From: Scylla paramamosain
Taxonomy: Eukaryota > Arthropoda > Malacostraca > Decapoda > Portunidae
NCBI RefSeq assembly: GCF_035594125.1
Contig: NC_087158.1
Location: 8,296,501-8,360,500 of the forward strand
Direction of reading: 5' to 3'
Length of the DNA stretch: 64,000 nucleotides
Below, one piece after another: positions 1-11,550 of the stretch (the first letter of the stretch is position 1; every line of letters begins with the position of its first letter). Position numbers and translations under genes: made by a program. The notes below the pieces were generated by a model. The model saw only the letters and a list, made by a program, of their open reading frames with translations. It was not told where the DNA came from and searched no databases.

Positions 1-1165
1 CCTAGGAAGTAAAAAAAAAACACCTTTCTCGTAATTTTTTTTTCCATTTAACCAAATAGGGTACTTGGAATGTATTTTGACGTTTTTCACGTAGACATTT
101 TTGTTAATGTTTTGTTTTCCATTACAGTGTGATTTTCATGCTTTTCATCGTTTTGGAGCTAAAACACTGATAAACACTCAAAAGACACCTTTCTAGAAAA
201 CTAGTTTCCTTTCGCATGCTTTGCATGTGTTCTTAACAATGATAAATACACTCCAATTACAAGTTTTTGGTAATGTTATTATGTTTCTCGATGACGATCT
301 TTTTTTTTTTTTTGCATGCGGCTTAGATTTTTGGTATGTAATAAGCTCAAAAACACATAAAAGAGACGTTTTCCTTAGTGTTGTTTTGTTGTTCAAATCA
401 AGTGATTTCCAAGTGTCTAAACACTCCAAAGACACGTTTCTGGAAACATCGTTTCATTTCCTCATAAAGGTTACTTTGCATACATTTTTGCGTTTTCTAT
501 GTAACAAGCTCATAAACACATAAAATACTTGTTTTTGGCAATTTTATTCTGTTTCTCCATAAAAAGTGTTTTGCAAACGTATTAGCGTTTTGGTACGTAA
601 GAAGCTCAAAAAGACTGAATACATGTTTTTGATAATGTTTTTTATTCCCATATGGTGATCTTTCCATGCTTTTTAGCATTTTGGTACATAGCAGATTCAT
701 AAACATTGAAAAGACACGTTTCATTAAATTTAGTTTCGTTTGTTAGTTAGTTGGCTTCCATACATTTTGGCGTTTTGGCACCTAACAATATGAAAAAAAC
801 ACTCAAAATGCACGTTTTTGGTAATGTTGTTATGTTTATCCATACAGAGTGCTATTCATGCGTTTTTAACATTTTGCTACCTAAGAAGCTCAAATTTACT
901 CATAATACACGTTTCTCGTAAAGTCTTTTTCTTTCTTCATATAGAATACTTTGCATACATTATGGCGTTTTTCTTCCTAACAAGCTCAAAAACTCTCAAA
1001 TGATTTCTTTTTGGTGATATTATTCTGTTTTTCCATAAAGGGTGTTTTTCATGCATTTTATCTTCTTGGTACGTAAGAAGCTGAAAAAAAAAAACTCAAA
1101 AGACACGTTTTTGGCAAAGTAGTTTTTTTTTTTTTTTTCTCCATGTATATGTGTATATGAACTTG
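1..1165 (-). repeat. 96-bp satellite array, reverse-oriented block
   Basis: The satellite monomers here read on the minus strand. On the plus strand they appear as GCGTTTTGGTACCTAA, then ACACGTTTTTGGTAATGTT, then CTCCATA, at intervals of roughly 95 bases. No gene is visible. The small open frames are short, lack homology that I recognise and overlap on both strands. The block ends at a strand switch near 1165, beyond which the same monomer family reads forward. Confidence 0.85.
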
Positions 1166-2888
1166 TTAACCACAAAACTGTAAAAAGCATGAAAACTTCC
1201 CTATACTGGAAAAGCAAAAAAACAACATTCCCCAAAAAACGTATTTTTTGGGGTATTTTTCAGCTACCAACGTACAAAAACGCTGAAATGCTTGCAAAAT
1301 ACCCTTCATGGAAAAAAAAACAAATAACCTTACCAGATACTAGTATTTCATTTTATTTCTTAAGCTTGTCACGTACAAAAGTGCCAAAATGCATGCAAAG
1401 TGCACTATATATGGATACGAAAGTACATTACGAGAAACGTGCAGTATGAGTGTTTTCAACTTATTAGGTACCAAAACGCTAAAGCGAGTGAATAGCACTC
1501 TATATGGAGAAACAAAAACGCTAAAATGCATGCAAAGCATCATATATGAGGGAAAATACGACACTTCTAGAAACGTGTTTTTTCAGTGTTTGTAAGCGTA
1601 TTAGGTACCAAAATGCTAAAAAGCAAGGAAAGAACCATACATGGGAAAACAAAACATTACAAAAAAGTCTTTTCATTGTTTTGAGCTACTTACATGCTAA
1701 AACGCAAAGGCTCATGCAAAACACCTTTTATGGAGAAACAAGAAAACGTGTATTTTTATTTTTTTAAGCTAATTACGTAGAAAAATTTAAAATTCATGTA
1801 AAGTTCCCAATATGGGGAAACGAAAAGACATTACGAGAAACGTATATTATAAGTGTTTTACACATTATTAGGTTGAAAAATACGAAAATGCATGAATACC
1901 AATCTATATGGAGTAACAGAGCAACATTACTAAAAACGTGTATTTTGTTTGTTTTAACAATGTTATGTACCAAAACGTCGAAATTCATGCAAAGTGCAAT
2001 CTATGCGACAAACGAAACTAAATTTTCAGAAACGTGAATTTCGTGTGTTTATGAGCGTGTTAAGCACCAAAACTCTAAAAAAATAAAAATGGAAAGCATC
2101 CTATATATGAATACAAAACAAAATTACAAAAAAAATAGTATTTTTTTTTGTGTGTTTTTGAGCTACTTCTATATCAAAACGCTTGAACAGACCTAAACAT
2201 GCTTTATGGAGAAACAAAATAACAATACAAAAAAAAAATATTCGCAGTGTTTTTGAGGTATGTAAGTAGAATAACGCTGAAATGTATGCAAAGTTCCCTA
2301 TGCCGGGAAACGAAGACATTTCGAGAAACGTGTATTATAAGAGCTTTTCAGCTTTTTAGGTACCAAACACAAAGGCACCTTAATTGTATTCTATATGCAG
2401 AAACAAAACAACACGAATGAAAATATATATTTATATTATTAGGTACCAAAACGCAAAAATACATGCAAAGACCTCTAAAAGACGACACAAAACGACATTA
2501 CAAGAAACCTATCTTTTGAGAGTGTTTCTACGTGTTAGGCACCAAAACAATAAGAACTATGAAAAGAGCACTATGTTGGAAGGGAAAAAGAAATAACCAA
2601 CAAAGTGACTTTTCACGTGTTTGGAAGTTTTTAAATTTATAATGTACAACAGCGATAAAACATGCAAAACACCCTTCCTGCAGAAACATAAAACATTACC
2701 AAAAACGAGCATTTTCAGCGATTTTTGAGCTTGTTATGTAAAAAAGCGTCAAAATGCATATAAAGTACCCTATATAAGAAAACGGAAAGACATTTTAAGA
2801 GAAACCAGTATTATGAGTTTTTTTTTTTTTTAGCTTATTAGGTACCAAAACAATAAAACGTATGATTTGTCTTCTGTATGGAGAAAAC
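833..2888 (+). repeat. Left arm of a ~2.06-kb inverted repeat
   Basis: This arm matches the reverse complement of 7361-9428 along its whole length. Outer edges match as GTTTATCCATACAGAG here against CTCTGTATGGATAAAC at 9413-9427. Inner edges match as CTTCTGTATGGAGAAAAC here against its complement near 7361. Similarity is high but not perfect: there are scattered substitutions and indels. The arms are separated by about 4.5 kb. The arm itself contains a satellite strand switch near 1165, and that switch is mirrored in the right arm near 9105. The inversion therefore copied an already rearranged segment. Confidence 0.85.
1150..1185. other. Satellite strand switch, reverse to forward
   Basis: Upstream the monomers read on the minus strand and downstream they read on the plus strand. 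The junction contains GTTAAC and a TA/TG-rich stretch. The mirrored junction lies near 9085-9120 in the right arm of the large inverted repeat. The exact base of the switch cannot be fixed by eye. Confidence 0.65.
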
Positions 2889-4010
2889 CCTTTATGGAGA
2901 AACACATTAACATTACCAAAAACATGTATTTTGAATGTTTTTCATCATGTTATCTCTAAAAACGCTTAAATACATGCAAAGAACCCTTTGTCTGGGAAAA
3001 GAAAGGACATTACGAAAAACGTGTATTATGAGTGTTTTTAAGTTCCATAAGTACCAAAAAGCTAAAACCTCTTTATAGAGAGAAAAAAAAATAAAATAAA
3101 TAAATTAAAAAAAATAGGATTTTTTTTTTTTTTTGTTATTCTTCTTCATAGGTACCGAGATGCTAAAATTCTGCCAAAATTCAGGGAAATAATGTGAAAA
3201 AAGAACATTATCAAAAAAGTTAATTTTAGCTTTTTTTCGGACTATTATGTACCAAACCCTAAAGTGCATGGAAAGCTAACTATATGAGGAAATTAAACGA
3301 CTTTACGAGAAACCTGTGTTGTGAGTGTTTTTCAGCATGTTAGTCACCAAAACAATAAATAATATGGAAGTCATTCTATGTGGGAATCCAAAACAAAATT
3401 ACTGAAAACGTGTCTTTTCTGTGTTTTACGTAGAAAAACGCTAAAACGGATGGAAACCAACCAATATAAAGAAATAGAATAACATTACCAATAAGGTAAA
3501 TTTTGAGTGTTTTTGAGCTCTTTATTTACAAAAATCGCGAAAATGGATGCAAAGCTCTCTATATTGGTTAACAAAAGGACATTACGAGAAATGTGTATAA
3601 TGAGTGTTTTATAGATTCTGAAGAACCACAAGGCAAAAAACGCAAAAAAAAATCGTATATATGGAGAAGTTTCTTAGATACCAAAATGCTGAAACTCCTG
3701 AATAACACTCTTAATTGAGAAACAGAACAACCTTACCAAATGCGTGTATTTTGAGTGTTTTTCACATTCTTAGTTACCAAAACCCCAAATTGCATGTGAA
3801 AGTAGCTTTATGTTGGAAAAAAATTACATTACCAGAAAAGTGTCTTTTAAGTGTTTTTTTTCTTTTAACATGATAGGCAATAAAGCAATAAGAAGCAGGG
3901 CAATCACATTACATGGGAATAAAACCAACTTTTACCAAGAACTTGCCTTTAAGTATTTTTGAGCTCCTTATATACCAAAACGCTAAAAAAAAAAAAAAAG
4001 CATGCAAAAC
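2889..4010 (+). repeat. ~1.1-kb tandem block, copy 1 (no SINE)
   Basis: This is the first of two full copies and one partial copy of a satellite segment. Shared unusual landmarks include an AAATAAATAAAT stretch followed by AGGAT plus a T-run (3116 here, 4241 in copy 2), the phrase GGTACCGAGATGC, and AAGCAGGGCAATCACATT (3893 here, 5132 in copy 2). It carries one monomer near 3290-3420 that copy 2 lacks. It preserves the pre-insertion state of the SINE target. Confidence 0.8.
3463..3480. other. Empty target site matching the SINE insertion
   Basis: Copy 1 of the 1.1-kb block reads AATATAAAGAAATAGAAT at the place where copy 2 carries the SINE between two copies of AATATGAAGAAATAGAAT. The flanks also correspond: CGGATGGAAACCAACC upstream here against CGGATGCAAACCAACG in copy 2. 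This is a paralogous empty site and supports a real insertion with target duplication. Confidence 0.88.
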
Positions 4011-4497
4011 ACCCTATATGGAGAAACATCATAACATTACCAAAAACATGTATTTTGAGTGTTTTTGATCATGTTACCTATAAAAGCGCTTAAGTACATG
4101 GAAAGAACCTTATGTTTGAGAAACGAAAGAACATTTCGAGAAACGTGTATTATGAGTGTTTTTTAAGTTCTTTAAGTACCAAAAAGCTAAAACCCACAAA
4201 TAACACTCTTTATAGAGAAAAAATAAATAAATAAAAAAATAGGATTTTTTTTTTTTTGTTATTCATCTTCATAGGTACCGAGATGCCAAAATTCTGGAAA
4301 AATTCAGGGAAATTATGTGAAAAAAAGAACATTATGAAAAAAGTTAATTTTATCTTTTTTTTTCGGAGGTTTATGTACCAAACCATAAAGTGCATCCAAA
4401 GCCTCCTATATTGGGAAATTAAACGATTTTACCAGAAACCTGTGTTTTTTTTTCAGTGTTTTACGTAGAAAAATGTTAAAACGGATGCAAACCAACG

Positions 4498-4515
4498 AAT
4501 ATGAAGAAATAGAAT
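4498..4515. repeat. SINE target-site duplication, left copy
   Basis: AATATGAAGAAATAGAAT is 18 bases long and identical to 4726-4743. Its last T merges with the T-run that is the complement of the SINE poly(A) tail. Confidence 0.93.
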
Positions 4516-4650
4516 TTTTTTTTTTTTTTCGTCTAGTTTTCCCTAGTCTGTTAGGGCTGAGACGGTGCCTCCTGATGAAGGACTTTTGGATTTGGCACTT
4601 GGGAACCGTTACCCCGAGTGGATGCCCTTCCTACCCTCGGACCGTAGCCA

Positions 4651-4661
4651 GGATTCGAACC
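4651..4661 (-). promoter_or_regulatory. Pol III B box of the SINE
   Basis: The minus strand reads GGTTCGAATCC, an exact match to the consensus GGTTCGANTCC of tRNA genes and tRNA-derived SINEs. It lies at a normal distance downstream of the A box. Confidence 0.92.
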
Positions 4662-4702
4662 CGTGCGCCTGATGACCACTTGGCCCCCAAAGCGCGCGCG
4701 GT

Positions 4703-4714
4703 GCCACTGTACCA
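4703..4714 (-). promoter_or_regulatory. Pol III A box of the SINE
   Basis: The minus strand reads TGGTACAGTGGC, close to the A-box consensus TRGYNNARNNGG, about 11 bases from the SINE 5' end. With the B box it forms a type 2 internal promoter. Confidence 0.85.
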
Positions 4715-4725
4715 CGGCGGCTCCC

Positions 4726-4743
4726 AATATGAAGAAATAGAAT
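4726..4743. repeat. SINE target-site duplication, right copy
   Basis: AATATGAAGAAATAGAAT directly follows the SINE 5' end and is identical to 4498-4515. The lack of any mismatch suggests a fairly young insertion. Confidence 0.93.
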
Positions 4744-5224
4744 AATATTATGAAAAGGTATATTATGAATGTTTTTGAGCTTCTTACCTTCAAAAAAAAG
4801 CGAAAATGGATGGAAAGCACTCTATATTGGGATACAAAAGGACATTACGAGAAATGTGTATAATGAGTGTTTTATAGTTTCACAAGAACCCCAAGGCAAA
4901 AAACGCAAAAAATCGTATATATAAAGAATTTTCTTAGATACCAAAATGCTGAAACTTAGGAATAACACTCTTAATTAAGAAGACAACAAATTTACCAAAT
5001 GCGTGTACTTTGAGTGCTTTTCACATTCTTAGTTACCAAAACCCCAACTTGCATGCGAAACTAGCTTTATGTGGGAAAACAATGACATTACCAAAAAAGT
5101 TTTTGAGCGTGATAGGCAATAAAGCAGTAAAAAGCAGGGCAATCACATTGCATGGGAATAAAACGAACTTTTACCAAGAAGTGTTTTTGAGCTCCTTACA
5201 TACCAAAACGCTAAAACGCATGCA

Positions 5225-5436
5225 AAACACCCTTTATGGAGAAACAGAATAACATTACCAAAAAAAATGTATTTTGAGTGTTTTTCATCATGTTACCTAT
5301 AAAAAAAGCTAAAATACATGGAAAGAACCCTATGTTTGGAAAATGAAAGGACGTTACGAGAAACGTGTATTATGAGTTTTTTTTTTTTTAAGTTCGTTAA
5401 GTATGAAAAAGCTAAAACCCACAAATAACACTCTTT
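5225..5436 (+). repeat. ~1.1-kb tandem block, partial copy 3
   Basis: The start repeats the landmarks of 2889 and 4011 (TTTATGGAGAAACA, then ACATGTATTTTGA-like sequence, then CATCATGTTACCT). The copy continues to CCACAAATAACACTCTTTAT, where it stops at the palindromic strand switch. Confidence 0.75.
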
Positions 5437-5446
5437 ATAGAGTGTT
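5427..5446. other. Palindromic strand switch, forward to reverse
   Basis: AACACTCT at 5427-5434, a TTAT loop at 5435-5438 and AGAGTGTT at 5439-5446 form a perfect 8-bp stem. Upstream monomers read forward; downstream they read on the minus strand. The turn lies inside the palindrome, as expected of a fold-back or template-switch event. Confidence 0.8.
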
Positions 5447-8400
5447 TTCGTAACTAACAATGTGAAAAACACTCAAAAAGCACATTCTTGGTAATCTTGT
5501 TCTTTTCTCCATATAGAGTGTTCTTCAATGCGTCAAATAGGTCTTGGTACCTAAGAAATAAAAAAAAAAGACATTTATTATAAAAGTTTCATCTAATGTC
5601 TTTTTGTTTCCTCATGCAAAGTATTTTGCATGCATTTATGTTTCTTTTTATATGTAAAAAGAAAAAAAAATTGTTTATGGTAATAAAGGGTGTTTTGCAT
5701 ACATCTCAGCGTTATGGTACGTAAATAGCTGAAAATACCGAAAAGATAGATTTTTGGTTGACTTGTTCTTTCATATAGGTAGCTTTCCATGCTTTTTATA
5801 ACTTTGGTACCTAACAACAACAATCGACACTCAAAAGACATGTTTCTGGAAATATCGTTTCATCTCCCCATAGATGGTGGTCTGGAGTCATTTTGACGTT
5901 TTGGTTCATAAAATTGTGAAAAACACAAAATAAACGTTTTTGGTAATATCCTGTTTCTCCATAGACAGTGGTACTAAATAGTTTTCGCGTTTGGTACCTA
6001 AGACGCTCAAAAACACTAATGGCATCTTTCTCGTAATGTCCTTTATTTTATTCATATTGGGTGATTTCCATGCATTTTGGCATTTTGTTGCGTAACAATT
6101 TGAAAAAAAACACTCAAAATATACGTTTTCGGTAATGTTCTTCTGTTTCTTCATATATAATGTTATACATGCGTTTGTGCATTTTGCTAACAAAGAATCT
6201 CAAAAACACTGATAAATGAAGTGTCTTTATTTCTTTTCGCATCGCCATTTAGGATACTTTGCATGCTGTTTTGCTTTTTTTTATACGTAAGATAAAAAAA
6301 AAAAACTCAAAATACACGTTTCTGGTAATGTTATTCTGTTTCTTTATAAAATGTGATTTGCATGCATTTTAACGTTTTGGTACGTAAGTAGCTGTAAAAA
6401 CTCTCAAAAGACACGCTTTTGGTAATGTTTTGCTTTTCCAAATAGGGAAGTTTCGTTGCTTTTTAGCGTTTTGGTATCTAATATTGTTGTGTTTCTTTAA
6501 AGAGAGTATTTTCGCGTTTTGGTACCTGAGAAGCTCAAAAACGCTCTTAATATAAGTTTCTCATAATGTCTTTGGTTACTTTTTTTTGCGTAACAAGCTC
6601 AAAACATTGAAAATACACGCTTTTTTGGTAATGTTATTCATTTTTTTTTCCCCAAAAAAAAGGTATTTTGGATGCGTTTAAGTGTTTTTGTATATAAGTA
6701 GCTCATAAAGCACTGAAAAGAAAAGTTTTTGTAATCCTTTGTTTTCTCCTATAGGGTGCTTTCCTTGGTTTTAAGCTTCTTGGTACCTAACTCGCTCATA
6801 AACACTGAAAGGACATGTTTCTGGAAATGTTTCCTCTCCCCATATACTATGCTTTGCATGCATTTTCGCGTTGCGGTACCTAATAACGTGAAAAAAGCCT
6901 TAAAACACAAGTTTTGGTTAATCTTGTTCTGTTTCTCCATATAGAGTATTGTTAACACGTTTTAGTGTTCTTGTACCTATGAAGCTCAATACCACTCAAA
7001 ATATACGTTTCCTTTAATGTTTTCTTTTCCCCTTTTAGGGTTATTTGCATGTATTTTATCGTTTTTGTACGTAACAGGCGCAAAATCTCTCAAAATGCAT
7101 GTTTTTGGTAAAGCTGTTGAGTTTCTGCATAAAGTGTGTTTTGCAACCGTTTTAGCGGTTTGGTATGTAAGTACCTCAAAACACTTAATCATTTCCCATT
7201 TACGATACTTTCCATGCTTTTTAAGAGCTTTTTGTGCCTAACACAATCATAAACTCTCAAAAGACATGTTTCTGGAAATGTTTATTTTCCCCATATCGGG
7301 TGCTTTGCATGCATTTTGGCGTTTTGATACCTAACAAAGCTAAATACATTTAAAATACACGTTTTCTCCATACAGAAGGCAAATCGTGCGTTTTATCGTT
7401 TCTGTACCTAATAATCTAAAAAATAAATAAATAAAAAAAAACTCATAATACTGGTTTCTCTTAATGTCTTTTCGTTTTCTTATATAGGGTACTTTATATG
7501 CATTTTGACGCTTTTGTACATAACAAGCTGAAAAATCGCTCAAAATGCTCGTTTTTGGTAATGTTTTTATGTTTCTGCAGGAAGGGTGTTTTGCATGTTT
7601 TATCGTTTTGGTACATTATAAATTTAAAAACTTCCAAACACGTGAAAAGTCACTTTGTTGGTTATTTCTTTTTCCCTTCCAACATAGTGCTCTTTTCATA
7701 GTTCTTATTGTTTTGGTGCTGAACACGTAGAAACACTCTCAAAAGATAGGTTTCTTGTAATGCCATTTTGTGTCGTCTTTTAGAGGTCTTTTCATGTATT
7801 TTTGCGCTTTGGTACCTAATAATATGAAAACCACTCAAAATATATATTTTCATTCGTGTTGTTTTGTTTCTCCATATAGAATACTATTAAGGTGCCTTTG
7901 TGTTTGGTACCTGAAAAGCTCAAAAGCTCTCATAATACACGTAGAATTCTCGAAATGTCTTCGTTTCCCGGCATAGGGAACTTTGCATACATTTCGGCGT
8001 TATTCTACTTACATACCTCAAAAACACTGAAAATATAGTTTTTTTTTTGTATTGTTATTTTGTTTCTCCATAAAGCGTGTTTTGTGTCTGTTCAAGCGTT
8101 TTGATATAAAAGTAGCTGAAAAACATTAAAAAAATACTATTTTTTTGATAATTTTGTTTTGTATTCCCATATAGAATGCTTTCCATTTTTATTTTTTTTA
8201 GAGTTTTGGTGCCTAACACGCTCATAAACACTCAAAATTCACGTTTCTGGAAATTTCGTTTCGTTTCTCCCATAGATTGCACTTTGCATGAATTTCGACG
8301 TTTTGGTACATAACATTGTTAAAACAAACAAAATACACGTTTTTAGTAATGTTGCTCTGTTACTCCATATAGATTGGTATTCATGCATTTTCGTATTTTT

Positions 8401-9100
8401 CAACCTAATAAGGTGTAAAACACTTATAATATACGTTTCTCGTAATGTCTTTTCGTTTCCCCATATTGGGAACTTTACATGAATTTTGAAATTTTTTTAC
8501 GTAATTATCTTAAAACATTAAAAATACACGTTTTGCTGTTTCTCCATAAAAAGTGTTTTGCATGCGCCTTTGCATTTTAGTATGTAAGTAACTCAAAACA
8601 ATGAAAAGACTTTTTTGTAATGTTTTGTTTTCCCATGTATGGTTCTTTCCTTGCTTTTTAGCGTTTTGGTACCTAATACGCTTACAAACACTGAAAAGAC
8701 ACGTTTCTAGAAGTGTCGTATTTTCCCTCATATATGATGCTTTGCATGCATTTTAGCGTTTTCGTTTCTCCATATAGAGTGCTATTCATTCGCTTTATCG
8801 TTTTGGTACGTAATAATTTGAAAACACTCATACTCATAATGCACTTTCGTATCCATATATAGTGTACTTTGCATGCATTTTGGCGCTTTTGTACGTGACA
8901 AGCTTAAGAAATAAAATGAAATAGTAATTTCTGGTAAGGTTATTTGTTTTTTCCATGAAGGGATTTTTGCAAGCATTTTAGCATTTTTGTACGTTAGTAG
9001 CTGAAAAATACCCCCAAAAATACGTTTTTTGGGGGGAATATTGTTTTTGCTTTTCCAGTATAGGGAAGTTTTCATGCTTTTTACTGTGTTGTAGTTAACA
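5437..9100 (-). repeat. 96-bp satellite array, reverse-oriented block
   Basis: Throughout this stretch the plus strand reads GCGTTTTGGTACCTAA, TTTTTGGTAATGTT and TTTCTCCATATAG, the complement of the forward monomer. The distal part (from 7361) is the right arm of the large inverted repeat. 5437-7360 has no close partner that I could identify in the window. No gene is supported. Confidence 0.85.
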
Positions 9101-9428
9101 AGTTTATATACACATATACATGGAAATAAAAAAAAAAAAAACTATTTTGCCGAAAACGTTTCTTTTGAGTTTTTTTTTCAGCTTCTTACGTACCAAGAAG
9201 GTAAAATGCATGAAAAACACCCTTTATGGAAAAACAGAATAATATCACCAAAAAGAAATCATTTGAGAGTTTTTGAGCTTGTTAGAAAGAAAAACGCCAT
9301 AATGTATGCAAAGTATTCTATATGAAGAAAGAAAAAGACATTACGAGAAACGTGTTTTATGAGTAAATTTGAGCTTCTTAGGTAGCAAAATGTGAAAACG
9401 CATGAATAGCACTCTGTATGGATAAACA
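7361..9428 (-). repeat. Right arm of the ~2.06-kb inverted repeat
   Basis: This is the reverse complement of 833-2888 (see that entry). The match crosses the reverse-to-forward satellite switch near 9105, so the two arms mirror each other including their internal strand change. Outside 9428 the sequences diverge at once. Confidence 0.85.
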
Positions 9429-11395
9429 CCCTATATGGGAATATACATGTAAAACAACATTACGAACAAGTGTCTTTTCAGGGTTTTTGAATTTCTTTAG
9501 CACCAAAACTCTAAAACATGCAAAACACACTTTATGAAAAAAAAAAAAAAGAGAGAGAATAACCTTACGAAAAATAAGTATTTTGAGTTTTTTGAGCTTG
9601 TTACGTAAAGAAACGCCAAAATACATGCAAAGTCCTCTATTTTGGGAAACGAAAGGACATTATGATAGATCTATTATAATCGTTTTTTTTATTTTTTACC
9701 TTTTCAGGTACAAAGACGCTAACACGCATTGACAGCACTTAATAAAAAAAAAATACCTAAAACTTATATTTTGAGTGTATTTAACAAAACGCCAAAATGC
9801 ATGCAAAGCAACGTATATGGCAATATAAAACATCTTTACGAAAAAACGTGTCCTTTGAATGTTATAGAGCTTCCTACGTACAAAACGCTATAACGAATAC
9901 AAAACACTTTATGGAGAAAAAGAATAATATTACAAAAAATAACTATTTCGTGTGTTTTTAGAGTGTTACGTACAAAAATGCAAAAATGCATGAAAATAAC
10001 GTTATATGGGGAAACGAAAGGACATTACGAAGAAAATCTATTATAAGTGTTTTTTAACATCATAGGTAACAAAATGCTGAAACTCAGGAATAGTACTCGA
10101 TATCGAGACCAAAAAACGTGCATTTTGAGTGTTTTCACATTAATAAATAGCAATTCGCCAAAATGCATCGAAAATCCTCTATACGGGTAAAAATGAGATT
10201 TCCAGAAACGTATCTTTTAAATGTTTTTGCATGATGAAACGAAAAGACATTATGAGAAAAGTTTATTGTGAGCGTTTTTGTACTTTTTAAGTATCAAAGT
10301 GCAAAAACACATGAAAAGCACTCTATATCGATAAATAAAACATTTTAAAAACGTGTATTTGGAGTGTTTTTTTTCCATTGTAAGGTATCATAATGTCACA
10401 TTACATAAAGCACCTTATATGAAGAAAGAAAAAAAAAGCGAAATTTCCAGAAACTTGTCTTTTGAATTCTTATGAGCGTTATAGACAGCAAAAAAGTTAA
10501 AATGCACTAAAATCACCCTATAAGGGAATACAAAACATTATTACAAAAAACAAGTTTTTTGAGTGTTTTGAACTTCTTTCGTACCAAAACGTTAAGACGA
10601 ATACAAAACACCCTTTGCTAAGAAAGAAAATACAAGTTATTAAAAATAAACATGTATTTAAAGTGTTTTTGAACATGTTACGTACAAAAACACGAAAAAA
10701 AAGCATGAAAAATACTCTACATAAAGATCCAAAATGAAATTACCAGAGACGTGCATTACAAGTATTTTGAGTTTCTTAGTCACCAAAACGTTAAAACACA
10801 TGAATAGCACTTTATATGGAGGAACAGAGCAACCTTGCGATAAACGTCTATTTTGAGTGTATTTCATATGGTTAGGTACCAAAGCGCCAAAATGCATGCA
10901 ATATACCCTACATGAGGAAAAGCAACAAATTTTCCAGAAACTTGCTTTTTCTTAGTTTTTTTTTTTTAGCGTGTTGTGCATAACGCATAAAAAAACGCAT
11001 GGAAAGAAAAAAAAACATGGAAAAAAGAGTCTCGAGTGTTTTTGAGCTTCATACGTACTAAATCGCTAAAACGCATACAAAATAACCTTCATAGAAGATT
11101 AGAATATTACAAAAAAAAAAAGTATTTTGAGTGTTTTTGAGATTATTATTAAAAAAAAATAACGCCAAAAATGCATGCAAAATACCCTATATGGGGAAAC
11201 GAAAGAGAATTACCAGAGACGCGTATTATGAATGTTATTAAGCATCTTGGGTGCCAAAAATGTAAAATACATGAATATGCATTTTATCTATATGGAAAAC
11301 CAGAACATTACCGAAAATGTGTATTTTGAGTGTTTTTCACATCGTTAGCAACCAAAACGCAAAAATTCATGCGAAGCCTCCTATAAGGGGAAAGG
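9110..11395 (+). repeat. 96-bp satellite array, forward block
   Basis: Monomers read forward, with good examples near 10750-10960 (type A, then B). The part from about 10232 to 10975 is closely related to 63077-63780 at the right edge of the window. No gene is supported. Confidence 0.83.
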
Positions 11396-11550
11396 TTTTT
11401 CCCATCCCCATAATTTCCATGCTTTTTAGCTTAATAGTGCGTAACACGCTTTAAAACACTCAAATGACACGTTTCTGGAAAATTTGTTTCCTTTCCTCAT
11501 GTTGGGTTTATTGCATCAATTTTTGGCGTTTTGGTACCTTACAATGTGAA
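11396..11550 (-). repeat. Short reverse-oriented satellite patch
   Basis: Between about 11396 and 11550 the plus strand reads CCATGCTTTTTAGC, then TTTCTGGAAA, then GGCGTTTTGGTACC, which is the complement of the array orientation on both sides. The left junction is a fold-back: GGGGAAAGG is followed directly by TTTTTCCCATCCCC, the complement of the same part of the monomer. Confidence 0.78.

Larger units (their letters stand above)
4516..4725 (-). mobile_element. tRNA-derived SINE, full length
   Basis: This is a short non-autonomous retroelement of about 210 bases, read on the minus strand. The 5' end (at 4725) begins GGGAGCCGCCGTGG. The tRNA-like head contains an A box TGGTACAGTGGC (4703-4714) and a perfect B box GGTTCGAATCC (4651-4661), the internal RNA polymerase III promoter. 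The head is followed by a tRNA-unrelated body that includes CGGTTCCCAAGTGCC, and by a poly(A) tail that appears as the T-run 4516-4529 on the plus strand. A perfect 18-bp target duplication flanks it. It is clearly more G+C rich than its surroundings. SINEs of this kind are mobilised by a LINE partner's reverse transcriptase; which LINE cannot be told from the window. The loop TTTGGGG in the anticodon-arm region resembles a proline tRNA, but this is weak. Confidence 0.92.
4011..5224 (+). repeat. ~1.1-kb tandem block, copy 2 (with SINE)
   Basis: This is the second copy of the block that starts at 2889. It corresponds landmark by landmark, with offsets of 1035 to 1263 bases. The offset changes because of the inserted SINE and the loss of one monomer. 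Its end runs into a partial third copy. Confidence 0.8.
1180..5436 (+). repeat. 96-bp satellite array, forward block
   Basis: Monomers read forward, with CAAAACGCTAAAA, GCATG, CTATATGG, ACATTACC and TTTTGAGTGTTTTT in fixed order. The five monomer types can still be recognised but several units are shortened. The block contains a ~1.1-kb tandem repeat and one SINE. No coding gene is supported. Confidence 0.85.

Noticed and set aside
4640..4725. A functional tRNA gene
   Set aside because: A and B boxes are present, but the sequence carries a long unrelated 3' body, a poly(A) tail and a target duplication, and the acceptor and anticodon arms do not pair cleanly. It is a SINE head.
4551..4820. 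89-codon minus-strand frame over the SINE
   Set aside because: It reads the tRNA-like head of the SINE and satellite on either side; the element is a pol III non-coding transcript.
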